In this document: positions 23,483 to 34,103 of the stretch, one piece after another
How the letters are laid out: each line of letters starts with the position of its first letter
Position numbering within the stretch: position 1 is the first letter of the stretch
Assembly: GCA_964564785.1 (NCBI GenBank)
Contig: CAZMCT010000022.1
Coordinates: 1-38,175 of the forward strand
From: CAZMCT01 sp964564785
Lineage (GTDB): Bacteria > Planctomycetota > Phycisphaerae > UBA1845 > Fen-1342
Reading direction: 5' to 3'
Length of the DNA stretch: 38,175 nucleotides
Position numbers and translations under genes: made by a program
Notes under the pieces: generated by a model
Told to the model about the DNA's origin: nothing
Seen by the model: the letters and a program-made list of their open reading frames with translations, nothing else
Database searches by the model: none

Positions 23483-25573
23483 GTGGCGAAGGCGAGTGCT
23501 CGCAAACCCGGCGTGCGACGCGCTTCCGCGGCTCCCGTCGCTCGTGGCACAGCCGCCCCCGGCTGTGGTCCCCCCGGCGTGCGACGCGCTTCCGCGGCTC
23601 CCGTCGCTCCCCCCTCGGCTCCGCCCGCGCGTCGCGGCCTGTGGCTGCTCGGCCCGGCGCTGCTGTTCGTCGCGGCGTGTGCGTTCGGCGTGCTCGAAGT
23701 ACACTCCTCGACGGACACCTGGATCGGACTGGCCGCTGGACGGCAAATCCTTACTAGCGAAAAGTTTCCAGTCAAAGACACCTTCAGTTACACGACCGGC
23801 GGGCGGGTCTGGCTCAATCAGAACTGGCTGAGCCACGTATTCTTCTGGGCGCTCTACAACTACCTCGGCCGCACCGCGCTGGTGATCGGCAACTGGCTTG
23901 TCGCCGCCTCGATCTTCGTCAGCGTGCTGCTGGCGACCCGGCTGCGATGCGGTTCGTGGCTGGCGGCCACGTTTGCCGCATCACTGGTTGCGATCGCGTG
24001 CCGTGACTGGCTCAGCATCCGGCCGGCGACGATTCAGTTCGTACTGCTCGCGGCTGCCTGGCTCGGGTTTTCGGCGCTGCTCAGACAGGATTCTCGACAT
24101 CGTTGGTGGCCGCTGGGGCTGCTGCTGGCGGTTTTCGCGGTTTGGACGCACGCACATGGGAGCTTCATCTTCGGGTTCGGGCTGCTGGGCATGTTTCTGG
24201 GGTGCGTGATCCTGGCGCGGATCTTCCGCCAGCCGGCGGTGCTGACGTGGCGGCAAACCGCGCTGCTGGCGGCGATCGGGGTTGTGACGGCCGCGCTGGG
24301 CGTATTGCTAAGTCCTTACGGGATTGAGAATTACACGCATCCATTCACGATTGCCAAGAGCGAGTTGTTCCGACAAGTGGGCGAGTGGCACCCCCCCTTC
24401 GTCAATTTCAGCAAGTTCCCGCCGGTCGGCCGCTTCTGGGCCGCGCTGACCGTCGCGATCGTGGCGCCGCTCGCCACCCTGGCGTTCCGGAGGCTGGGCC
24501 GGCAGCCGACGGAAGCCACCGCGCCCTCCAAGTTGCGTGTCCGGCTGAACACGATCGTGTTCGATCTGCTCTCGATCGGTGTCGGGTTGTTCATGGCGTT
24601 CTCGGCCCGGCGGTTTGCCCCGATTTTTTACATCTTGGCCACGCCGGCCCTGACCACGTTCACCCTCTGGCTGGCACGACCGATCGCCGCGCGGGTTCGC
24701 AATCAGTTGCGCGACGCGCTGGTCGTCGGGGCGTGGCCGGCCGCACTGGTCACGCTCGCGTACACCGGCTGGTGGGCGCATGCCGACCTGATCGCCGGCT
24801 ACGAGAAGCAGTCGCAGGTCGATCTGCTCGATCGGGTCACCCAGAACAACGCCCGGCCCACGGCGGCGTTCGAGTTCCTGCGCCGCAACCACCTCACGCC
24901 CAACATCCTGACGGAGTGGAAGGTCGCGGGGGCCATCATGTTCGAGCTGCCCGGCTGTCGCGTGTTCATCGACGGACGTGCGCAACAGGTGTACACGGAA
25001 CAGGAGTACATGGCATACATGTGGCTGCTGGGCCTGCGGGCCAACCAGGAAAGTTTTCTGCCGCAGTTCCTGACGAACTCGGGGACCGAACTGGTCCTGC
25101 TGCCGCGCTGGCCGGCGGTGCGCGAGCTGTCCGCGGCCATGAACCGCGTGCCGGGCTGGATCCACTTTTTCGACACACCTTCGGAGGCGATGTGGATCGC
25201 GAGCGGTTCACGGCTGCTGGCCGAGCTCGGGCAGCGCGAGCGTGCCGGCACGCTGGAATGGCCGGACATTCCGAGCACGCCGCTGATGCGCGGCCTGCTG
25301 CTGGCCAACACCTGGCCGCCCGACATGAACCGCGCCCGCGAATTCTGGAAGGAGGGCATCGCGCTCGACCCGGAAGTCGCGCTGGAGGCCCACGGACTCA
25401 TCGTGAAAACGCTCGTTCAGGAAGGCCGCGCGGACGAGGCCCGCGCATACGTGCGCGACGAACGCGAAAAGCTCAGACGCCAGCCGCCGCCTGTGGCTCC
25501 CGAACTCCAGCGCAAGCTGAACGAAGCGCTCGACAAGTGCGAACAGTTGGCCGGCGGGGGGACGCCGCCCTGA
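23483..25573 (+). CDS. Polytopic membrane protein, GT-C glycosyltransferase-like, first of a tandem pair
   Basis: This 696-residue protein has an Ala/Arg/Pro-rich N-terminus (1-50), roughly ten hydrophobic helices between 52 and 430, and a soluble C-terminal region with a TPR-like end. The first loop after helix 1 carries VLEVHSSTDTWIGLAAGRQI and DTFSYTTGGRVWLNQNWLSH. An acidic first loop and a W-x-NQ-x-WL segment are common in GT-C-type polyprenyl-phosphate-sugar transferases, so a glycosyl transfer role is a reasonable guess, but no family motif settles it. WTHAHGSFIFGFGLLG and RRFAPIFYILA are shared with the next gene. The start at GTG 23483 has AGGA 9 bases upstream. Its N-terminus is encoded by a 37-bp direct repeat pair flanking a hairpin, so the true start could be at a GTG further in (23513 or 23579). 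Confidence 0.7.
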   Translation: MAKASARKPGVRRASAAPVARGTAAPGCGPPGVRRASAAPVAPPSAPPARRGLWLLGPALLFVAACAFGVLEVHSSTDTWIGLAAGRQILTSEKFPVKDTFSYTTGGRVWLNQNWLSHVFFWALYNYLGRTALVIGNWLVAASIFVSVLLATRLRCGSWLAATFAASLVAIACRDWLSIRPATIQFVLLAAAWLGFSALLRQDSRHRWWPLGLLLAVFAVWTHAHGSFIFGFGLLGMFLGCVILARIFRQPAVLTWRQTALLAAIGVVTAALGVLLSPYGIENYTHPFTIAKSELFRQVGEWHPPFVNFSKFPPVGRFWAALTVAIVAPLATLAFRRLGRQPTEATAPSKLRVRLNTIVFDLLSIGVGLFMAFSARRFAPIFYILATPALTTFTLWLARPIAARVRNQLRDALVVGAWPAALVTLAYTGWWAHADLIAGYEKQSQVDLLDRVTQNNARPTAAFEFLRRNHLTPNILTEWKVAGAIMFELPGCRVFIDGRAQQVYTEQEYMAYMWLLGLRANQESFLPQFLTNSGTELVLLPRWPAVRELSAAMNRVPGWIHFFDTPSEAMWIASGSRLLAELGQRERAGTLEWPDIPSTPLMRGLLLANTWPPDMNRAREFWKEGIALDPEVALEAHGLIVKTLVQEGRADEARAYVRDEREKLRRQPPPVAPELQRKLNEALDKCEQLAGGGTPP
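23507..23609. repeat. Identical 37-bp direct repeats in the 5' end of the membrane protein gene
   Basis: The 37-bp unit at 23507-23543 (starting CCCGGCGTGCGACGCGCTTC) recurs without mismatch at 23573-23609, offset by exactly 66 bases, so it stays in frame and encodes PGVRRASAAPVA twice. Between the copies lies a hairpin of another repeat family (23548-23567). Confidence 0.85.
23548..23567. repeat. CACAGCC-GCCCCC-GGCTGTG palindrome, dispersed repeat family
   Basis: A perfect 7-bp stem with a 6-base loop lies between the two 37-bp direct repeats. The string GTGGC(A/G)CAGCCGCCCCCG is shared with a partial copy upstream of mfd (37511-37528). Confidence 0.6.
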
Positions 25574-27657
25574 TGGCCCGCGCGCGACCCGCCGCCGACC
25601 CCCGCCCCGCGACCGCCCCGCCCGAGACCGACCGCGCGCCGGCCCGCTGCCCGCTTTGGGCCGCCGCGGGCCTGGCGCTCTTCTTCCTCGCGGCCGTCAC
25701 GTTCGGCGTGCTCGAAGTGCACTACTCGACCGATACCTGGATCGCGCTGGCCGCCGGCCGGCAGATCGTCACCAGCCCGCAGTTTCCGCAGCGCGACACG
25801 TTCAGCTACACGTTTGCGGGCCAGCCCTGGATCAATCAGAACTGGCTCAGCCACGTCGTGCTGTGGCTCGCGTACGACCGCCTGGGCCCCGACGCGACCG
25901 TGATACTCCACTGGCTGACGGGCGCGGCGCTCTTCACGCTGGTGCTGCTCGCGGTGCGGCTGCGCAGCGGGTCATGGGTGGCCGGGGCCGTTGTCGGCGG
26001 ACTGGTCGCCCTCGCGACGCGCGACTGGCTCCGCATTCGGCCGGCGACCTTCCAGCTTCTGCTGCTGGGGCTGCTGTGGCTGGCGTCGTCGGCGCTGCTG
26101 AGCGGGGGGCGTCCGGAAGCCGGGGCGGCAGGCCCGCGGCCGAGCGGCGGGATGAGCCGCTGGTGGCCGATGGTTGTGCTCGCGCTGGTACTGGGAGTCT
26201 GGGTTCACGCCCACGGCAGCTTCTTGCTGGGTTATGGGCTGTTGCTGGTGTTTCTGGTGACGTGGGGGCTGGCGCGGTTCTTCGGCGACCGGACAACGCT
26301 CGACGGGCGGCAGGCGCTGGCGCTTGTGGGCATCGGTGTGCTGACCGCGGCAAGCGGCGTCGTGCTCAGCCCCTTTGGCCTTGAGAACCTCACGCATCCG
26401 TTCAAGGTGGTCGAAAGCGACATCTTCAGGGAGATCGGTGAGTGGCTGCCACCGACGAAGCCGGGCGGTCAGCCGCCGGTGACGCGCTTCTGGGTGCTCG
26501 TCGCGGTGGCAGTCGTGGCGCCGGTCGTAGCGGCGTTGCTCCGGGCGACCGGCCGGCGGCTGCCGGCCGACGGGGTACCGGACGCCCGTCGCGGGCCGAC
26601 CGTGGAGCCGCGTCTGCCGGGCGGACTGCATGCCGGCCTGTTCGACGTTCTGTCGGTCGGCCTCGGCTTCGCGTCGGCCATGTTCGCGCGGCGCTTCGCG
26701 CCCCAGTTCTACATCCTGGCGGGTCCCGCGCTGGCGGCGTTGACGCTGCGGCTCGGCCGCGGCGCCGCGCCGGGCATCCGCGCGGGGCTGCCGCGCATCC
26801 TTGGATTGGCCGGCTATCCCGCGGCGGCGCTGGCGGCGTATCTCGCGTTCTCCTGGGGACGTCAGGAGCTGGTCCGGGAATATCACGGTCGGCCGGGCGA
26901 CACGCTGCTTGACCGCGTGACGCGCAACGACGAGTCGCCGCGGGCCGCCCTCGAGTTCCTGCACCGCAACGGACTGACGGCGAACGTGCTGGCCGACTGG
27001 AAAGTCGGTGGGCCGATCATGTTCATGGCCCCCTCGGCAAAGGTTTTCATCGATGGCCGCTCGCAGCAGCTCTACACCGAAGACCACGTGCGCCGCTACC
27101 TGCGTCTGACCCGGCCGGCGGAGCAGGATGCGGCGCGGGCTCTGGCCGAGATCGAGAAGAGCGGCACGACGGCGGTGCTGCTGAACCGCTGGACGTCGCG
27201 GCTGGCGCAGGTGCTCGAGCCGAACCGCGACTGGGACGAGTGGGTCCTCGCGGCGCGCGAGGCGCTGAGCGTGCCGGTCGGCTCACCGCTGGCGGCGGAA
27301 ATCGAGCGCCGTGAGCGGGCGGGCGAGCTGTGGTGGCCGGACGAAGTCGAGGCCCATGTCGCCCGCGGGCAGCGCTGGGTGCAGTGGGGCGACCGGGCCC
27401 GCGCGGCCGAGTGCTGGCAGCGGGCGGTTGCGCTGAACCCGCAGGTCGGGGCCGACTACTATCGCCTGATCATCCAAAACCTCGTGCTCACGGAGCACCC
27501 CGACCGTGCGGCCGAGTTCTACAAGGCCGAGCGCCGGCGGCTCAAGCAGCCGCTGCCGGGCGTGACGGACGCGGAGCGAGCCGAGCTGCTGGCCGTGCTG
27601 CACAAGGCGGCCGACGCCCTGCCGGGCGGGTTCATTGATCCGTTCGCGCCGGATTGA
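25573..27657 (+). CDS. Polytopic membrane protein, GT-C glycosyltransferase-like, second of a tandem pair
   Basis: This 694-residue paralog of the preceding gene is collinear with it: FGVLEVHYSTDTWIALAAGR, DTFSYTFAGQPWINQNWLSH, RDWLRIRPATFQ, WVHAHGSFLLGYGLLL, SPFGLENLTHPFKVVESDIF, RRFAPQFYILAGPAL, then VFIDGRSQQLYTEDHVRRYL. Helices fill about residues 30-440 and the C-terminus has TPR-like helices (RWVQWGDRARAAECWQRAVA). The ATG at 25573 shares its A with the previous stop (TGATG), so the pair is translationally coupled. The N-terminus (MARARPAADPRPATAPPETD) lacks the repeat seen in the first copy. Strong divergence between the pair suggests an old duplication and distinct but related substrates, or a heterodimer. 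Confidence 0.75.
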   Translation: MARARPAADPRPATAPPETDRAPARCPLWAAAGLALFFLAAVTFGVLEVHYSTDTWIALAAGRQIVTSPQFPQRDTFSYTFAGQPWINQNWLSHVVLWLAYDRLGPDATVILHWLTGAALFTLVLLAVRLRSGSWVAGAVVGGLVALATRDWLRIRPATFQLLLLGLLWLASSALLSGGRPEAGAAGPRPSGGMSRWWPMVVLALVLGVWVHAHGSFLLGYGLLLVFLVTWGLARFFGDRTTLDGRQALALVGIGVLTAASGVVLSPFGLENLTHPFKVVESDIFREIGEWLPPTKPGGQPPVTRFWVLVAVAVVAPVVAALLRATGRRLPADGVPDARRGPTVEPRLPGGLHAGLFDVLSVGLGFASAMFARRFAPQFYILAGPALAALTLRLGRGAAPGIRAGLPRILGLAGYPAAALAAYLAFSWGRQELVREYHGRPGDTLLDRVTRNDESPRAALEFLHRNGLTANVLADWKVGGPIMFMAPSAKVFIDGRSQQLYTEDHVRRYLRLTRPAEQDAARALAEIEKSGTTAVLLNRWTSRLAQVLEPNRDWDEWVLAAREALSVPVGSPLAAEIERRERAGELWWPDEVEAHVARGQRWVQWGDRARAAECWQRAVALNPQVGADYYRLIIQNLVLTEHPDRAAEFYKAERRRLKQPLPGVTDAERAELLAVLHKAADALPGGFIDPFAPD

Positions 27658-27679
27658 GCGGGGCGCTGCGGTGCCCCGC
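27658..27679 (+). terminator. Hairpin directly after the second paralog's stop
   Basis: GCGGGGC (27658-27664) and GCCCCGC (27673-27679) make a perfect 7-bp stem with an 8-base loop, beginning at the base after the TGA. There is no T-tract, so it may be a weak terminator or an mRNA stabiliser. Confidence 0.35.
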
Positions 27680-27733
27680 GCCGGTCTCGGGCCGCAGCAC
27701 GGGCGCGGCAACCCGATTCCGGCCCGGCGGCAC

Positions 27734-27739
27734 TACAAT
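27734..27739 (+). promoter_or_regulatory. Candidate -10 element upstream of trpB
   Basis: TACAAT lies 6 bases before an ATG (27746) that opens a nine-codon ORF running into trpB. No good -35 is visible at 16-18 bases. If used, transcription would start on that ATG. Confidence 0.4.
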
Positions 27740-27745
27740 CGGGTC

Positions 27746-27775
27746 ATGCGCACCTGCACTCGTGAGGAGCAGTGA
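27746..27775 (+). CDS. Nine-codon mini-ORF (MRTCTREEQ) abutting trpB
   Basis: ATG at 27746 is followed by eight sense codons and a TGA (27773-27775) that directly adjoins the trpB ATG. Its two Glu codons, GAGGAG, are also trpB's Shine-Dalgarno. It contains no Trp codon, so it is not a classical trp leader peptide. A ribosome finishing this ORF would sit on the trpB start, so coupling is plausible. A chance ORF is the alternative. Confidence 0.3.
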   Translation: MRTCTREEQ

Positions 27776-28978
27776 ATGCCGGTTGCCGTCCAGACCGCCG
27801 CCGGGCGTTTCGGGCCCTTCGGCGGACAGTACGTCCCCGAGGTGCTCATGGGCGCCCTGCGGCAGCTCGAGTCGGAGTACGCGCGGGCCCGGGCCGACAC
27901 GGCCTTCTGGTCCGAGCTCGACGGCTACTTGCGCGACTATGCGGGCCGGCCGAGCCCGCTCTACCACGCCCGGCGCCTGACCGAGCACTGCGGCGGCGCG
28001 CAGATTTACCTGAAGCGCGAGGACCTGAACCACACCGGGGCGCACAAGATCAACAACACGCTCGGCCAGGCGCTGCTGACGCGCCGCATGGGCAAGCCGC
28101 GGGTGATCGCGGAAACCGGGGCGGGCCAGCACGGCGTCGCGACGGCCACCGCGTGCGCCATGTTCGGCCTGACGTGCCGGGTCTACATGGGCGCCGAGGA
28201 CGTGCGGCGGCAGGCGCTGAACGTGTATCGCATGCGGCTCCTCGGGGCCGAGTGCGTGCCGGTCGAGAGCGGCCAGCGAACGCTCAAGGACGCGATCAAC
28301 GAGGCCATGCGCGACTGGATGGCCAGCGTCGAGACGACCCACTACGTGATCGGCAGCGTCATGGGCCCGCATCCGTTCCCCACGATTGTCCGCGACCTTC
28401 AGGCCGTCATCGGTCGCGAGACGAAAGAGCAACTGCGCCAGCGGACGGGCCGGCTGCCCGACGTGGTGCTCGCGTGCGTGGGAGGCGGCAGCAATGCGGC
28501 CGGCATCTTCTTCCCGTTCGTCGAGGACGCGGATGTGCGGCTGATCGGCGTCGAGGCGGCCGGCGAGGGTCTGAACAGCGGCCGGCACGCGGCGACGCTG
28601 GCGCGTGGTCGGCCGGGGGTGCTGCACGGGATGCACACGGTGGTGCTCCAGGATGACGACGGGCAGACGCTCCCGGTGCATTCGGTGTCGGCTGGGCTCG
28701 ACTACCCGGGCGTGGGGCCGGAGCACGCGGCGTGGCACGCGAGCGGGCGGGTCGAGTATGTCTCGGCCACGGACGCGGAAGCACTCGACGCGTTCGAGCT
28801 GCTGTCCCGCCTCGAAGGAATCATCCCGGCGCTGGAGACGGCGCACGCGGTGGCGCACGCGGTGAAACTGGCGCCCACTCTTCCGCGCGAGGCGTTGCTC
28901 GTGATCAACATCAGCGGGCGGGGCGACAAGGACTGTGTCGAGGTGGCGCGGCTGCGGGGAACGTCCCTGGGGGGCTGA
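27776..28978 (+). CDS. trpB: Tryptophan synthase beta chain
   Basis: TrpB joins indole and serine using pyridoxal phosphate, normally in a complex with TrpA. The 400-residue product has GRFGPFGGQYVPEVLMGAL at the N-terminus, PLYHARRLTE, the PLP lysine in KREDLNHTGAHKINN (Lys near residue 91), the catalytic Glu in ETGAGQHGVA (near 113), CVGGGSNAAG for the phosphate, and SAGLDYPGVGPEHA. This is the standard TrpB1 form. GAGGAG lies 7 bases before the ATG. No trpA or other trp gene is near, so the pathway is split. A nine-codon mini-ORF leads directly into its start. Confidence 0.96.
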   Translation: MPVAVQTAAGRFGPFGGQYVPEVLMGALRQLESEYARARADTAFWSELDGYLRDYAGRPSPLYHARRLTEHCGGAQIYLKREDLNHTGAHKINNTLGQALLTRRMGKPRVIAETGAGQHGVATATACAMFGLTCRVYMGAEDVRRQALNVYRMRLLGAECVPVESGQRTLKDAINEAMRDWMASVETTHYVIGSVMGPHPFPTIVRDLQAVIGRETKEQLRQRTGRLPDVVLACVGGGSNAAGIFFPFVEDADVRLIGVEAAGEGLNSGRHAATLARGRPGVLHGMHTVVLQDDDGQTLPVHSVSAGLDYPGVGPEHAAWHASGRVEYVSATDAEALDAFELLSRLEGIIPALETAHAVAHAVKLAPTLPREALLVINISGRGDKDCVEVARLRGTSLGG

Positions 28979-29007
28979 GCCGGCATGCAGTTCCGTCGCC
29001 GCGCGGC

Positions 29008-30225
29008 TTACGTGGCCGCAGCGGCGGATTTCGCGGCGCGTTTCTTTTTTCCGAACAGTCCGAACAGGCCGCGCTTCCGGTCGGTGTCCGCGGCCTGGTC
29101 CAGATGCCGTTCGGCCAAGCGCCCCGCCAGCTCGTGAATGGCTTGGCGCGCGGGGCTCTGCGGCGCGTGGGCCAGGATCGGGTGGCCCAGGTCGCGCGAG
29201 GCCGTGATGTGCTTGTAGTCGTTGGGGATCCTGGCCAGCGCCGGGCGGCCGAAGTGCTTCTCGACCTCGGCCAGGGTGATGCGCTCGTGGCTGGCCTGAC
29301 AGCGGTTGAGCACCAGATCGATCCGCCGCTCGTCCATCCCGCTTTCGAGCAACACGCGGCAGATTCGCGTGGCGTTCCGCAGAAACGGCACGCCCACCTG
29401 CGAGACGATCAGCACGCGGTCCGAGGACTTGAGCGTCGCCAGGACCGCGGGCGAGAAGATGCGCGGCGTGTCCACGACCGTGAACGGGAAGAGCTGCGCC
29501 AGGTGGCGGAGGAGCTGCTCGACCGCTTCAGCGCTCACGTCGTCTCCGTCCCCGAGGTTCTCGGGCCGCCCCAGGATCGATACATTGCAGGGCAACTCCT
29601 CGAGCGCCATTTCCAGCAACGTGCGGTCGATCGCCATGCCCGCGCGGCAGACGTCCGCGACCGAGTACTTCGGCGTGACGTCGAACGCGCACGCCACGTC
29701 GCCGAATTGCAGGTCCATGTCCACCACCGCGGTCCGCCGCCCGGTGAGCTGCGCCAGCTCGATCGCCAGGTTGCACGCCAGCGTCGTCGCGCCTGCTCCG
29801 CCCGCCGAGCCGATCACGCTGATCTGTTGATAGCCGGCCGCCATGGGACAACGGATCTGCCGTACGCGGTCCACGGCCTCACGCAGGTCTTCCGGGTCGA
29901 TCGGCGCCCGCACGAACTGCGCGCAACCCGCCCGCATCGCCGCGATGATCGTGTCCGGCGTGTTGTCTCCGCTCACCCCCAGTATCGCGCACTCCGGCGC
30001 CAGCTCGATGATTCGCCGGATCGAAAGGAACCGCGGCTGCTCGGGCGCGTCCAGGTTGACCGCGACCAGATCGATGCTTCCGTGCCGCAGGTGTTCCTGT
30101 AGCTCCGTCCAGTCCGAGCACAGATCGACAACGCAGAGCTCGTCCAGCCGATAGAACGGCATCCGGAACGTCCCCTCATTGTCGCCCGTCACGTCCAGCA
30201 GGCAGGTGCGTAGTGCCATTGCCAT
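29008..30225 (-). CDS. CpaE/TadZ-like pilus-assembly ATPase of the MinD/ParA family
   Basis: This 405-residue protein has an N-terminal receiver-like domain (about 1-125) and a MinD/ParA ATPase domain (about 133-370). The deviant Walker A is GSAGGAGATT (139-148), followed by VVDMDLQFGD and FTVVDTPRIF. CpaE/TadZ proteins position Tad (type IVb) pilus machinery at the pole. The C-terminus ends in a basic stretch (FGLFGKKKRAAKSAAAA) that could bind membrane or nucleic acid. GAGG is 6 bases before the ATG. No other tad/cpa genes are in the window, so it is an orphan member or belongs to a scattered system. It lies 132 bases behind a hybrid histidine kinase on the same strand. The gene is tail-to-tail with trpB, 29 bases apart. 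Confidence 0.82.
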   Translation of the reverse strand: MAMALRTCLLDVTGDNEGTFRMPFYRLDELCVVDLCSDWTELQEHLRHGSIDLVAVNLDAPEQPRFLSIRRIIELAPECAILGVSGDNTPDTIIAAMRAGCAQFVRAPIDPEDLREAVDRVRQIRCPMAAGYQQISVIGSAGGAGATTLACNLAIELAQLTGRRTAVVDMDLQFGDVACAFDVTPKYSVADVCRAGMAIDRTLLEMALEELPCNVSILGRPENLGDGDDVSAEAVEQLLRHLAQLFPFTVVDTPRIFSPAVLATLKSSDRVLIVSQVGVPFLRNATRICRVLLESGMDERRIDLVLNRCQASHERITLAEVEKHFGRPALARIPNDYKHITASRDLGHPILAHAPQSPARQAIHELAGRLAERHLDQAADTDRKRGLFGLFGKKKRAAKSAAAAT

Positions 30226-30357
30226 GGGTGGCCTCTCGTTCAGGGTGAACCGCGGCCCGCGCCGGGTCCAATCCTGTATTCCTATCGGGCGAGTCGCCGC
30301 GGTACGTCCCGCCGCCCGCCGCGGCGGGCGGCGGTCCGATAAACCGAACCGCGCGGC

Positions 30358-33774
<3,417 letters not shown>

Positions 33775-33957
33775 GCTCCCTCGACCCGTACGGGCACCCC
33801 GCCCGGTCGCGCCCGCGGAACGCGGGACGCTCGTGCGCGCCGGTCTGTAAAGAGATCGGTTGCGGGGCCGCCTCCCACGAGTGTGCGGCGAAAACGTCTC
33901 CGTCCCGCCCGACCCCCACGTCCTAGAAGACTACCCGTGCAACGCCGCGACCCCCCC

Positions 33958-34050
33958 CAGCCGGCTGAGAAGGGGGCCGGTTCCGCGCGAACCCACCCGC
34001 ATGACAGCGACAACAGCCGCTCCCGCGGTGCGTGTCGCCTTTTTTAACGG
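33958..34050. repeat. Dispersed imperfect palindromic repeat, copy 2
   Basis: This is the second copy of the element found at 7389-7479, same orientation. The left arm runs CAGCCGGCTGAGAAGGGGGC to TTCCGCG, the inner part is ACAACAGCCGCTCCCGCGGT, and the right arm ends TGTCGCCTTTTTTAACGG. It lies in the 329-base gap between mfd and the hybrid kinase. I see no gene in the rest of that gap (33775-34103). Confidence 0.6.
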
Positions 34051-34103
34051 ACTGCTCGGCGCTGGTGCGCGGGCCGCCGGCCCCCGGCCTTTCGGACGTG
34101 GTT

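Noticed and set aside
24385..25572. N-terminal extension of the second paralog
   Set aside because: This part is a shadow of the first paralog; the real start is the TGATG overlap at 25573.
28979..29060. Terminator between trpB and the CpaE-like gene
   Set aside because: A T-run on the plus strand is part of the Lys-rich coding tail of the CpaE-like gene and no convincing stem precedes it.
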